In this document: one piece after another, positions 42,465 through 50,951 of the stretch | Numbering within the stretch: the first letter of the stretch is position 1 | Layout of the letters: each line of letters begins with the position of its first letter | Origin: CBDANO01 sp965197665 | Lineage (GTDB): Bacteria; Chloroflexota; Dehalococcoidia; Lucifugimonadales; UBA3495 | Length of the DNA: 64,000 nucleotides | NCBI GenBank assembly: GCA_965197665.1 | Contig: CBDANO010000001.1 | Coordinates: 62,001 to 126,000, forward strand | Direction of reading: 5' to 3' | Program-made: the position numbers and the translations under genes | The notes under the pieces: model-generated | Databases searched by the model: none | Told to the model about the DNA's origin: nothing | The model's input: the letters and a program-made list of their open reading frames with translations, nothing else

Positions 42465-42887
42465 TCAGCGCAACTGGCCGTACACCCGCTCCGGCGTAAC
42501 AAACACCGCCACCGCGTCTTGACGTACCATGGCTTGGTCATACTCCTCCCAATCGGGATGGTCTTTGTCGCCGCAGGCGCGGTAAACCTCCCGCAACAAT
42601 ACGCGGAATTCCTCGGCGTCGGTATTCCGGTAGTCCAGCAATTGGGCTTGCCCTTCCACCACGACGAAGCTGCGCCACTCGCTGTCCACCGCCATCACCG
42701 TGCAACGGGGGTCTCGCCGGAGGTTTCGAGTCTTGGCCGAGGCGCCATAGACGATCACGAATGCGGCTTTGCCTTGGTACGCGCCGGAGGACACAACACT
42801 GGTGTGCATCGCCCCGTTCCGCTGAAACGTCCCAACCACTCCGCGGTGGTTCCTTTCCAAAAAGGGGCGCGCATCTTCGAATTCCAT
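42465..42887 (-). CDS. PPOX class FMN/F420-dependent oxidoreductase family protein
   Basis: A 140-residue split-beta-barrel flavin-binding protein: LERNHRGVVGTFQRNGAMHTSVVSSGAYQGKAAFVIVYGASAKTRNLRRDPRCTVMA is typical of pyridoxamine-phosphate-oxidase-like TIGR03618-type proteins. The substrate is unknown; F420 or FMN may bind. It converges with the MaoC gene, with 3 bp between stops. Confidence 0.82.
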   Translation of the reverse strand: MEFEDARPFLERNHRGVVGTFQRNGAMHTSVVSSGAYQGKAAFVIVYGASAKTRNLRRDPRCTVMAVDSEWRSFVVVEGQAQLLDYRNTDAEEFRVLLREVYRACGDKDHPDWEEYDQAMVRQDAVAVFVTPERVYGQLR

Positions 42888-43080
42888 AACGTCACCTCTG
42901 TCATAAGTTGCGGGCGATCAGCCGCAAAGCCCGGACCGGCCGACGCCCGTGCCACGCATTATGGCATAGCCAGCTCCCAGGCTGTAAACTTTCATCTACC
43001 GGGTAAACGTAGTTAACCCCGTGTGAAAGTTTCTTATGGCCCGTCCAGACATAACGCCAGGGTTGCCCCACCCCGGGAAG

Positions 43081-43124
43081 AAGGAGTGCGGTTGGCCCGC
43101 CGCGGCGGGCCAACCGCACTCCTT
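43081..43124. repeat. Perfect 44-bp palindrome
   Basis: Arm 43081-43102 (AAGGAGTGCGGTTGGCCCGC followed by CG) is the exact reverse complement of 43103-43124, with no loop. It sits in a 390-bp gene-free gap, is followed by TTTTCTCTCG, and is flanked by a short inverted pair CCCGTGT (43018-43024) and ACACGGG (43137-43143). It may be a terminator, a small non-autonomous element or a recombination target. Confidence 0.9.
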
Positions 43125-43277
43125 TTCTCTCGTTGAACACGGGTCACATGGGATGAAGACGTTGTCGTTGCAGCAATCCAATCCGCAGCCTGAAAAACCT
43201 GCACGCCGGGTTAGTTAGCCGCGTCAATGAGCGGCGGACCGTTCACCGCCCATATACCATATATCCGAGGTCACTCC

Positions 43278-43691
43278 ATGCCTTGGCATTTGCTCATAGT
43301 ATTGGCCGTGGGAAGCTTTGTCATGGCGGCCGTCCTATGCTTTGGCATCATCCGGTGGCTGGGGCGGAGAGAGCCCTATGGGGCGTTCATTCGCTTGCGA
43401 ATCCGCCGCAAGCTCAGGTTTTGCCGGCTCGTATTTCTGGATAAGCGGGTGCCCCTTCTCCTCAAGCTGCTGGTTCTGGCTGTGCTGGTCTACCTAATCA
43501 GCCCAATCGACATCCTCCCCGGAATCGTCTTGGACGACATTGCGGTGGCGTTGCTTGCTCTGGTGCTGATCATACGATTTACGCCCCGCGCGGTCCTGGA
43601 GGAGCTGATTCGGGAAGCCGCCGGGGATACTGTCAACTCGGATGTTTCTCCTCAAAGCCTGGATTCTGCTAAACTGCCGAACAACCCTTGA
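43278..43691 (+). CDS. DUF1232 (YkvA-like) membrane protein
   Basis: 137 residues with an N-terminal transmembrane helix (HLLIVLAVGSFVMAAVLCFG) and a basic cytosolic loop. The DUF1232 core LLKLLVLAVLVYLISPIDILPG continues into DDIAVALLALVLIIRF. The SPIDxxP motif is the family hallmark. Function unknown. ATG 43278 has GAGG upstream and avoids the unrelated N-terminal extension of the longer frame. Confidence 0.82.
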   Translation: MPWHLLIVLAVGSFVMAAVLCFGIIRWLGRREPYGAFIRLRIRRKLRFCRLVFLDKRVPLLLKLLVLAVLVYLISPIDILPGIVLDDIAVALLALVLIIRFTPRAVLEELIREAAGDTVNSDVSPQSLDSAKLPNNP

Positions 43692-43752
43692 TCCCCGGCT
43701 CCATTCCAGTCTCCAAATCCAGGTCCCCGAAGGTAGGAGCGGCAGAGGCGCC

Positions 43753-44559
43753 ATGGAATTGAAAGAATTGGGCGCGACGGGCGTATCGGTACCGGAGATC
43801 GGTCTGGGTACCTGGAAGTATCGCGGCGGCGGCGCGCCCCTGCGGCGCGGAGTAGAGTTGGGGGCGTTCCTTATCGACACCGCGGAAATGTACCGCAACG
43901 AAGAGGAGGTAGGCCGGGCAATCCAGGGCATTCGCAGCGACGTGTTCCTGGCTACCAAGGTCCTGGGCAGCAACCTGGGGTATGACCAAGTGCTGCGGGC
44001 GGCGGAAGCCAGTTTGCGCCGGTTGGCCGTGGACCAAATAGACCTCTACCAAATCCACTGGCCGAATTCCCGGGTCCCCATCAAGGAGACCCTGTCGGCA
44101 ATGGCCGCCTTGGTCGACTCGGGAATGATCAAGTACGTCGGCGTCAGCAATTTTTCCACTAAAGAGCTACAGGAAGCCCAAGCCGCCATGGCCAACGTTC
44201 CCATAGTTTCCAACCAGGTCCTCTACAGCCTAAAACGCCGGGAAATCGAGAGCGGCCTCTTGCCCTACTGCCAGAAGAACCGGGTTACGGTCATTGCTTA
44301 TACGCCGCTGGCTGACGGTTCCCTTACTTCCGGCTCCCATCTCCGGCCCGACCGGCGCATCAAGGCGCTGAAGGACGTAGCGGCCCTAGCGGGCAAGACC
44401 ATGGCCCAGGTGGCCTTGAACTGGTGCACCTCCCGTCCCGGCGTTGTTGCTATCCCCAAGTCCAACAGTGTGGAGAGCACCGTGGAGAACTGCGGCGCTT
44501 CCGGATGGCGGTTGACGGCGGAGCAGGTCCGCATCTTGGAGGAGGCGTTCCCCCTCTAG
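43753..44559 (+). CDS. Aldo/keto reductase
   Basis: 268 residues, NADPH-dependent (beta/alpha)8 barrel. Catalytic tetrad candidates: Asp in LIDTAEMYRNEEEVG, Tyr of the same motif, Lys in LATKVLG and His in YQIHWPN. The cofactor end IPKSNSVESTVEN is conserved. It starts at ATG 43753; an upstream frame overlaps the DUF1232 gene but has no similarity. Confidence 0.92.
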   Translation: MELKELGATGVSVPEIGLGTWKYRGGGAPLRRGVELGAFLIDTAEMYRNEEEVGRAIQGIRSDVFLATKVLGSNLGYDQVLRAAEASLRRLAVDQIDLYQIHWPNSRVPIKETLSAMAALVDSGMIKYVGVSNFSTKELQEAQAAMANVPIVSNQVLYSLKRREIESGLLPYCQKNRVTVIAYTPLADGSLTSGSHLRPDRRIKALKDVAALAGKTMAQVALNWCTSRPGVVAIPKSNSVESTVENCGASGWRLTAEQVRILEEAFPL

Positions 44560-44560
44560 C

Positions 44561-44576
44561 CCGCCGCGGCGGGCCC
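44561..44576. repeat. 16-bp palindrome after the aldo/keto reductase
   Basis: GCCCGCCGCGGCGGGC directly after the stop codon. The same 16 bases form the centre of the 44-bp palindrome at 43081-43124. Possible hairpin terminator without a clear U tract. Confidence 0.65.
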
Positions 44577-44770
44577 CTAATGCTTCCCTTGGCTTTGGCC
44601 AGCCGGACGGGTAGGGTTGACAAACCTTCAATCCCGTCCTACGGTATGGGCCTTGCCAGCAATACCAGGTTGCCGCAGGAATAGAAGATACTCTCCGCGG
44701 CGTGTTCGGCGCCCACGATAACCGGGGCCGATCTTGGGGCCCGTTACGCAGCCGCTACAAGGTCTAGTCT

Positions 44771-46066
44771 ATGGTTACGACCTGGGACTCAACACCGCCC
44801 CCACCCACAGAGGACCACGCTCCCTTCATAAGCGTAGATTCCGTATGGAAGGTGTTCGGCAAGAACCCGGAGAAAGTCCTCGATTCCCGGCACGCCGGCA
44901 AGGACAAAGCCTTCTTCCAAGCGGAATTCGGCAATGTCGTAGGGCTGCAAGACGTTTCCTTCGACGTGCGGCGCGGCGAGACCTTCGTCATCATGGGATT
45001 GTCCGGCAGCGGCAAGTCGACCATGGTACGGTGCTTAATCCGCCTGATCGAACCCACTGCCGGGGAGATCTCGATCGACGGCGAAGACATTACTGCCATG
45101 AGCGACCAAGCGCTGGTCCAGTTCCGCCGCAATAAGGTAGCAATGGTATTTCAACACTACGGCCTAATGCCCCACCGCAGCGTCTTGGACAACGCCGCGT
45201 GGGGCCTCGAGGTCCAAGGGATGGCCAAGGCAAGCCGTTATTCCCGCACCCGGGAAGTTATTGATCTGGTCGGCCTGTCCGGGTGGGAAGACGCTTACCC
45301 CCGCCAACTATCGGGCGGTATGCAGCAACGGGTGGGCTTGGCCCGGGCCCTGGCGGTGAACACCGACATTCTGCTCATGGACGAGCCTTTCAGCGGCCTT
45401 GATCCCCTCATACGCCGTCAAATGCAAGACGAGCTGCTGCGTTTGCAGGAGGAGTTGCACAAGACCATCGTATTCATCACCCATGACCTCAACGAAGCGC
45501 TGAAATTGGGGGACCGCATCACAATTATGCACGACGGCAGGGTGGCCCAAATAGGCTCCCCGGAGGACATCGTGCTGCGGCCGGAGGACGAGTACGTCGG
45601 CGAATTCACCCAAGACGTTCGGCTGGAAAGCGTTTTGACGGCCAGCAAGATCATGATCACGCCCAAGGCCACCCTGATGGGCTACCAAGGCCCCCGGGCG
45701 GCGCTTCACACCATCGGCCAGAGTGACAGCGACGCCGCCTGGGTGGTCGATACACGGGAACGCTATATCGGTCTTCTTACCATCGATAGCGCTCAGCGAG
45801 CCTTGCGGGTCGGCGTCAGCCGCTTGGACCAAGCCTGGCACTACGTTGACCGGGAATATGCGGCCCTGACCCCTTCAACCACCTTCGATCAACTGATACC
45901 CGTTGCGATGGGAAGCGACTTCCCCATTCCAATCGTGGACGAAAACAACGTTCTCGTGGGTGAGGTACACCGCGGCGCCCTTGCCGGCGCCCTCGCCGAC
46001 TATGAAGCCGACACCGTGCCGGTAGAGGCCCAGACCTCGGCCCACAACGACAACAACTCCAGCTAA
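44771..46066 (+). CDS. proV: Glycine betaine/proline ABC transporter ATP-binding protein
   Basis: 431 residues, energising subunit of an osmoprotectant importer. ABC domain: Walker A IMGLSGSGKSTMVRCL, VFQHYGLMPHRSVLDNAAWGLE, signature LSGGMQQRVGLARAL, Walker B ILLMDEPFSGLDP, and THDLNEAL. A C-terminal region of about 150 residues contains paired CBS-like domains (AWVVDTRERYIGLLTIDSAQRA; FPIPIVDENNVLVGEVHRGALAGAL), which in OpuA sense ionic strength. First gene of the importer locus. Confidence 0.93.
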   Translation: MVTTWDSTPPPPTEDHAPFISVDSVWKVFGKNPEKVLDSRHAGKDKAFFQAEFGNVVGLQDVSFDVRRGETFVIMGLSGSGKSTMVRCLIRLIEPTAGEISIDGEDITAMSDQALVQFRRNKVAMVFQHYGLMPHRSVLDNAAWGLEVQGMAKASRYSRTREVIDLVGLSGWEDAYPRQLSGGMQQRVGLARALAVNTDILLMDEPFSGLDPLIRRQMQDELLRLQEELHKTIVFITHDLNEALKLGDRITIMHDGRVAQIGSPEDIVLRPEDEYVGEFTQDVRLESVLTASKIMITPKATLMGYQGPRAALHTIGQSDSDAAWVVDTRERYIGLLTIDSAQRALRVGVSRLDQAWHYVDREYAALTPSTTFDQLIPVAMGSDFPIPIVDENNVLVGEVHRGALAGALADYEADTVPVEAQTSAHNDNNSS

Positions 46067-46143
46067 ACCTCCCCTTTCCAAGCCAATCAGCGGCAGCAAG
46101 TTTGCTGTTCGGCCTAACTCAATCGCCGCCGCCGGAGGAGAAA

Positions 46144-47235
46144 GTGTCAGCAATACTCACCGACGAAACAGAAACTCTGTCCTTGGAGTCTATCCGCAAG
46201 GGCCGCCGTTGGGGTTGGAGCAGGTTGAGCGACCTTCCCATGATCAGCCGGTGGTTGGCCGCGATAGGAATCGTAATCGTAGTGCTGGTAGTTAGCTTGC
46301 TAGCGTGGGGGCCGGAGATGGATTATCCCACCACAGTATCCAGCGACGAGGTCCCAACCTCCGGTGGTGGAACGATTGAGATCACCAAGTCGGTCCGAGA
46401 CGTAACCGGCAAGGCGATAGATGACGCCGTGCGTTGGATGACCACGGAAGGCGCCGAGTTCTTCCAGGGCCTTAGCACTGCGGTCACTCACGCGCTAATA
46501 AACATCGAGAAAGGGTTGAAGTGGCTGCCTTGGCCCGCCGTTGTGTGCGGGTTGGCGCTGGTCTCCTTCGTAGTTGGACGTTGGCCGCTGCTGGTGTTCA
46601 CGCCCGTGGCCCTGCTGTTCGTCGGATTCATGGGCCTATGGGAGAACACCATCGACACCATCGCGCTTATGGTAGTCGCAGTGGTCCTCTCGGTGGCCGT
46701 CGGATTTCCCTTGGGGGTCCTGGGGGGCCGCAACCAAAAGGCCGACAGTATCATGCGCCCGATCTTGGACGGGATGCAAACAATGCCAAGTTTCGTCTAC
46801 TTGTTACCGGGAATTCTCTTCTTCGGCTTGGGGAAACCGGCGGGGATTTTCGCCACTATCATCTACGCCGTGCCGCCGATTATTCGCCTGACCAACCTGG
46901 GGATTCGGCAAGTCTCTCCGGAAACCGTAGAGGCGGCCCGGTCCTTCGGCGCCTCGCCCATTCAAATACTAAGAAAGGTACAGGTGCCCATGGCGCTGCC
47001 GACCATCATGGCCGGTGTGAACCAGACCACGATGATGGCGTTGGCGATGGTAACCATCGCCAGCATGGTTGCCGCCGGAGGGTTGGGCGATAACGTGCTG
47101 CGGGCATTGCAAAAGAATGAGCCGGGCAATGGGGCGATCGCGGGGATCTCGATCGTGTTTCTAGCGATCATCATCGACCGTCTTACTCAAGCGGCTGCCC
47201 GGGGCCGCCGGGAGGCCTTGAGCAGTACCTTGTAA
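46144..47235 (+). CDS. proW: Glycine betaine/proline ABC transporter permease
   Basis: 363 residues from GTG 46144, which follows GGAGGAG. An N-terminal segment with one helix (WLAAIGIVIVVLVVSLLAW) and a periplasmic stretch precede the BPD_transp_1 permease domain (LVVAVVLSVAVGFPLGVLGG, PILDGMQTMPSFVYLLPGILFFG, the EAA-like loop TVEAARSFGASPIQILRKVQVPMALPTIMAGV). Works with the ATPase upstream and the binding lipoprotein downstream. Confidence 0.92.
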   Translation: MSAILTDETETLSLESIRKGRRWGWSRLSDLPMISRWLAAIGIVIVVLVVSLLAWGPEMDYPTTVSSDEVPTSGGGTIEITKSVRDVTGKAIDDAVRWMTTEGAEFFQGLSTAVTHALINIEKGLKWLPWPAVVCGLALVSFVVGRWPLLVFTPVALLFVGFMGLWENTIDTIALMVVAVVLSVAVGFPLGVLGGRNQKADSIMRPILDGMQTMPSFVYLLPGILFFGLGKPAGIFATIIYAVPPIIRLTNLGIRQVSPETVEAARSFGASPIQILRKVQVPMALPTIMAGVNQTTMMALAMVTIASMVAAGGLGDNVLRALQKNEPGNGAIAGISIVFLAIIIDRLTQAAARGRREALSSTL

Positions 47236-47416
47236 CTGGCAACCCGACTGCCGCGGTGGGGTATCGCCAATTCCAAGCTGAGCACAGCGGGAGTGAAAAT
47301 CCAAAGTCCTCCTCAAGAACCAGTGCGGGCTGACCGGAGGGCCTTGAGACTCCCCGCCGGGGTCAGAACGCCGCTTGCGGAGAATCGAAAGGTCCTGCCC
47401 ACTGGGGCGGGGCGGT

Positions 47417-47445
47417 TTGACAAGGCTTGGCAGCAGTGTTATAAA
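47417..47445 (+). promoter_or_regulatory. Strong predicted promoter of the binding-protein gene
   Basis: TTGACA (47417-47422), 17 bp, TATAAA (47440-47445): near-consensus. A start near 47452 gives a 60-base leader to TTG 47514. It implies that the binding protein is made from its own transcript and in excess over the membrane subunits. Confidence 0.7.
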
Positions 47446-47513
47446 CTCGGAAGCCAGATCAGTCCAGCCGGGCTGACCGATAATGAGCGCTGGGACTAAT
47501 GGAGGTAAATACG

Positions 47514-48599
47514 TTGTTACCCAAATTCAAGTTTCTAACGATGGCGGTGATTATGGCTTCAGTAGCCATGATTGCCCTCATTGCTTGTACCACCACGGAG
47601 CAGGTGGAAGTCACCCGTCAGGTAGAAGTCACTCGGGAAGTTGAGGTCAAAGCGCCCGAACCGGCAAAGGACACCATCATCTTTGGCGACCTAAACTGGG
47701 CGAGCGCCTTGTTGCAAAACCGCATCGCCCAATACATCGTCGAGCACGGCTACGGCTACCCCACCGACGTCAAGTTCGGCGCCACGCTGCCCTTGTTCGA
47801 GGGCCTGAAGCGCGGAGATACCCACGTTACGATGGAAATCTGGTTGCCCAATCAGGACGAGGCTTGGGACAAGGCCCGTGGTGACGGGGCCGTCCTATCC
47901 GTAGGCAAGAGCCTGGGTTCCGACTGGCAATCCTCCTTCGTGATTCCGGCGTACCTTCAAGAGCAATACCCGGATTTGGACCACGTGGATGATCTAAAAG
48001 ATCAGCAGTACAAAGACCTGTTCAAAACCGCGGAGACCGGCGACAAGGCTCGGCTCGTGTCCTGCGTCATCGGTTGGGCATGCGAGGCAGTCAATGCCGC
48101 TCAGGTCGAGGGCTACGGTCTCTCGGACCACGTGGACGTCGTTAACCCCGGCGACGGCGCCGCGTTAAACGCGGACCTTTACGGCGCCTACGAAAGGGAA
48201 GAGCCCTGGCTCGGCTACCAGTGGGGCACCAACGACCCGGCCCTGAAGCTGGACTTGGTCCGGTTGGAAGAGCCGGCCTACAACGACGAGTGCTGGTTCA
48301 CGACCAAAGCCTGCGCCTACGAGGACGCTACCATCCTCATAGCGGTGAATCCTGACTTGCCGCGCGCCGCTCCGGACGTTATCGAAATGCTGCGGAGGTG
48401 GGACTTCAACATTGACATCTACAAGGCGGCAGTCCGGTGGCAAGACGAAAACCCCGACGCGGACACAGCTGCCACCGCTCTTTGGTGGTTGAACAGCAAC
48501 CAAGATATCTGGAGCCAGTGGGTCTCAGGCGATGCGGCCACAGCAGTCAAAGCCGCTCTCGCCGCCGGTGAAGAGGCCGAGGGCTGGCCCGAAGAATAA
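47514..48599 (+). CDS. proX: Glycine betaine ABC transporter substrate-binding lipoprotein
   Basis: 361 residues, OpuAC/ProX fold. The TTG at 47514 is preferred because GGAGGT lies 7 bases before it and it yields a clean lipoprotein signal ending in IALIAC. An upstream ATG at 47499 overlaps that SD. After the Cys comes a threefold VEVTRxVEVTREVEV linker, frequent in Chloroflexota lipoproteins. The ligand domain carries WASALLQNRIAQYIVEHGYGY and many Trp residues (EIWLPNQDEAWDKA, WLGYQWGTNDP, WWLNSNQDIWSQW) suited to a quaternary-amine aromatic box. Confidence 0.92.
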   Translation: MLPKFKFLTMAVIMASVAMIALIACTTTEQVEVTRQVEVTREVEVKAPEPAKDTIIFGDLNWASALLQNRIAQYIVEHGYGYPTDVKFGATLPLFEGLKRGDTHVTMEIWLPNQDEAWDKARGDGAVLSVGKSLGSDWQSSFVIPAYLQEQYPDLDHVDDLKDQQYKDLFKTAETGDKARLVSCVIGWACEAVNAAQVEGYGLSDHVDVVNPGDGAALNADLYGAYEREEPWLGYQWGTNDPALKLDLVRLEEPAYNDECWFTTKACAYEDATILIAVNPDLPRAAPDVIEMLRRWDFNIDIYKAAVRWQDENPDADTAATALWWLNSNQDIWSQWVSGDAATAVKAALAAGEEAEGWPEE

Positions 48600-48634
48600 G
48601 CCCGCCGGCACGGCTCTACTAGGCCGCACAACCA

Positions 48635-48662
48635 GAAGGGCGCCGGGCTTCCGGCGCCCTTC
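48635..48662 (+). terminator. Intrinsic terminator-like hairpin after proX
   Basis: Perfect 12-bp stem (GAAGGGCGCCGG / CCGGCGCCCTTC) with loop GCTT, followed by CCCTTTCC. Ends the importer transcript and lies between convergent genes. Confidence 0.75.
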
Positions 48663-48691
48663 CCCTTTCCAGGGGCACCTCCCCATACACG

Positions 48692-50161
48692 TCACGATCT
48701 CTCTTTGTTTGAGCCCATCACCAAGGCCACCGGCGCCGCCGCCAAGGCAATGACTCCCGCAACCCGGAAGAAGGTGTGGAACAGCGCTAGCCCGGCTTGG
48801 TTCAACTGGGCGCTGTACTCCGCGGCCTTGGCTTCCTGCACCGCAGCCGCCTCCCCCACTTGGGGCAGGGGCAGCTCCAAGCCGATGGTGAGACTGCGGA
48901 AGTGCTCCACTCCCCAGGCGGCCAAGGCGGCCAACCCCAGAGTCATCCCCATCATCCGGGAAACCACCACCCAGGACGCCGCGGTACCCCGGTAACCCTC
49001 GCCTGCGGCGCTCAGGGCCCGGGTCATGATGGGAGTGTTATTGAGGCCGAACCCCAAGCCCGCAATTACCAAATGCAGCGTCAGCCACGGTTCAGCCACG
49101 TCCAGTTGCCAGCCGCCAATCAAGAATAGTCCAAGGGCGCTCAATCCCAAGCCCAAGACGGCTACCGGACCGGTCCCGATTGTAGCCAGCAGCCGGCCCC
49201 CGATGATTGCTCCCAGGGGAATGGCCGCGGTCATTCGCAAGAGCCACATAGCCCCGGTCAACGGGTCCTTCCCCATCACGGTATTGGCCATCAAGGGGAC
49301 CGTCACCATCGCGATGATCAAGGCGGCGCCCTCCAGCAACTGGGCCAGGTTGGCCGCCAGGAAGGCCCGGGACCGGAAAAGCGCCGCGCTTAACAGGGGT
49401 TGCCAGGTGCGTCTCTCCACCGCCGCCAACAATGCGACCAAGGCCAGCCCCGGCGCGCCGATAATGAACGGCGTTGGAGAGGAAAGAGTGAACAGCCCCT
49501 CGCGGGACAGCGCCAAAGACAGGACCAGGAGAGCGGCCGCCAGCAACACGCCACCGGCGTAGTCCACCCGCCCCTCGCGTTGGGGCGCGTCGGGAAGCAG
49601 GAAAACCGCCAAGAACAACACCGCGCTTTGGGGTACGTTGAGCCAGAATATCCACCGCCAGTCCAAGAATTCGATGATCGCGCCCCCGTACGCCGGGCCC
49701 AGCATCGACCCCGCCTCCGCGGCGGCGATTACTATGCCCAGGGCCATGCCTCGGTGGTTCTCGGGAAGCGCGGTGCTGGCAACCGCCAAGCCTATCGGTA
49801 CCGTAGCGCCTCCGCCGACGGCTTGGACCACCCGGGCGCCAATCATCCACTCCAGATTGGGGGCAACGGCTACCAGGGAGGTGCCGATTGCGAAAAGTAT
49901 TAGGCCTCCCCGGTACACCCGCCAGTAGCCGTAGATGTCGCCCATGCTGCCAATCAACGGCATCGCCACCGTGTAGCCAAGGAGATAGGCGGTAACTATC
50001 CAGGAAATGCGTCCCAGCTCGGTGAAAGGGACTTTGAGGTCCAGCATCACGCTGGGGATGGCGGTAACTACTACCGTCTGGTCCAGGGCGGTAACGAAGG
50101 CGCCCACGCCAATGACAGTGAGCACCAAGGGAGCTGCCGGAGACCGCTGCGGGTCAGGCAC
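48692..50161 (-). CDS. MFS transporter, DHA2 (14-helix) family
   Basis: A 489-residue exporter with the antiporter motifs ALDQTVVVTAIPSV and WIVTAYLLGYTVAMPLIGSMGD, GARVVQAVGGG, and 14 predicted helices. I use GTG 50161, 13 bases after the upstream stop, with AAGGG overlapping it; TTG at 50218 would overlap the lipoprotein gene. The gene directly upstream encodes an LppX/LprAFG-like lipoprotein. The same pair (lprG with the P55 exporter) exports lipids in mycobacteria, so lipid export is a reasonable hypothesis. Confidence 0.88.
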   Translation of the reverse strand: MPDPQRSPAAPLVLTVIGVGAFVTALDQTVVVTAIPSVMLDLKVPFTELGRISWIVTAYLLGYTVAMPLIGSMGDIYGYWRVYRGGLILFAIGTSLVAVAPNLEWMIGARVVQAVGGGATVPIGLAVASTALPENHRGMALGIVIAAAEAGSMLGPAYGGAIIEFLDWRWIFWLNVPQSAVLFLAVFLLPDAPQREGRVDYAGGVLLAAALLVLSLALSREGLFTLSSPTPFIIGAPGLALVALLAAVERRTWQPLLSAALFRSRAFLAANLAQLLEGAALIIAMVTVPLMANTVMGKDPLTGAMWLLRMTAAIPLGAIIGGRLLATIGTGPVAVLGLGLSALGLFLIGGWQLDVAEPWLTLHLVIAGLGFGLNNTPIMTRALSAAGEGYRGTAASWVVVSRMMGMTLGLAALAAWGVEHFRSLTIGLELPLPQVGEAAAVQEAKAAEYSAQLNQAGLALFHTFFRVAGVIALAAAPVALVMGSNKERS

Positions 50162-50174
50162 GGGGTCGCAGCCC

Positions 50175-50951
50175 TTATCTCGGCGGAGAAATTTCCACCG
50201 GAACATCCACGTCATCAAGGGTGAGCACGCGAACCGTGCCCTCTTGGTCGGTCGGCACCACCTTTCCCGAGATCAGTATTTGCGCCAACCGCCCCGAGTC
50301 CGGGTCCACCCACAGGTCCAACTCGACCTCGAATCCTTCCGCCGCCACGGGAACTATCCCTATCAAGTCCTCGGAAAGGACCAATCCGTTGATGCGCTGA
50401 ACATCCCGGCCCTTCAGCGTGTCGGGGCCAATCACCACGGGAGAGTCCACCGCCTCGATGATTTCCGCCAGGCTCCGGTTCAAACCGACGAAGGTGAAGG
50501 GCAATATTTCCGGCGACACCTGCCGCCAGTCGCCGGTTAGTACGTCGGTCATGTAGGCCCGGCCATCAATGGCCACTATATCGATTTCCACGTACGACCG
50601 GGGAAAGGCCGACTCCGCCTCGACGGTGAGGCTGAACTTGTCCGGTATGTCGACAAATCCGTAGGCCTTTCGCGTCACGATGCCCGGAAAGAGGGTTGTC
50701 GTCCCAGTCTGATGCTCAAGGATAAAGGACGCCGACCGTAGCCGCAGGAGCTCGTCGACGGCCCGCATCAAGGTATCTCTAGGGCTTGGGGTTGGCGCGG
50801 GGGTATCTCTTGGGCTCGTGGTTGGCACAGGGGTATCACTAGCGCCGGTACCGCCACAGCTGAACCCGAAGAGGGCGCCGACCAGCCCGGCCAATAGTAG
50901 GGGGAAAAGCGAGAAGCCGGGCCGGGCCACGCGCCGCCGCCTCAGTTCCAA
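50175..50951 (-). CDS. LppX/LprAFG-like lipoprotein
   Basis: 258 residues. Signal peptide with lipobox FGFSC (Cys about residue 32), then a repeated Pro/Ser linker (TPVPTTSPRD TPAPTPSPRD). The mature domain (about residues 60-258) matches LppX_LprAFG: SASFILEHQTGTT, GFVDIPDKFSLTVEAE, VDIVAIDGRAYMTDVLTGDW, then VDLWVDPDSGRLAQILISG-like strands. Mycobacterial members bind lipids in a half-barrel cavity. It overlaps the upstream propeller gene by 10 bases and precedes the MFS gene. Confidence 0.8.
   Translation of the reverse strand: MELRRRRVARPGFSLFPLLLAGLVGALFGFSCGGTGASDTPVPTTSPRDTPAPTPSPRDTLMRAVDELLRLRSASFILEHQTGTTTLFPGIVTRKAYGFVDIPDKFSLTVEAESAFPRSYVEIDIVAIDGRAYMTDVLTGDWRQVSPEILPFTFVGLNRSLAEIIEAVDSPVVIGPDTLKGRDVQRINGLVLSEDLIGIVPVAAEGFEVELDLWVDPDSGRLAQILISGKVVPTDQEGTVRVLTLDDVDVPVEISPPR

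Noticed and set aside
42901..43218. Several short frames on both strands across the 44-bp palindrome
   Set aside because: They read through the palindrome and mirror one another; no SD or family similarity.
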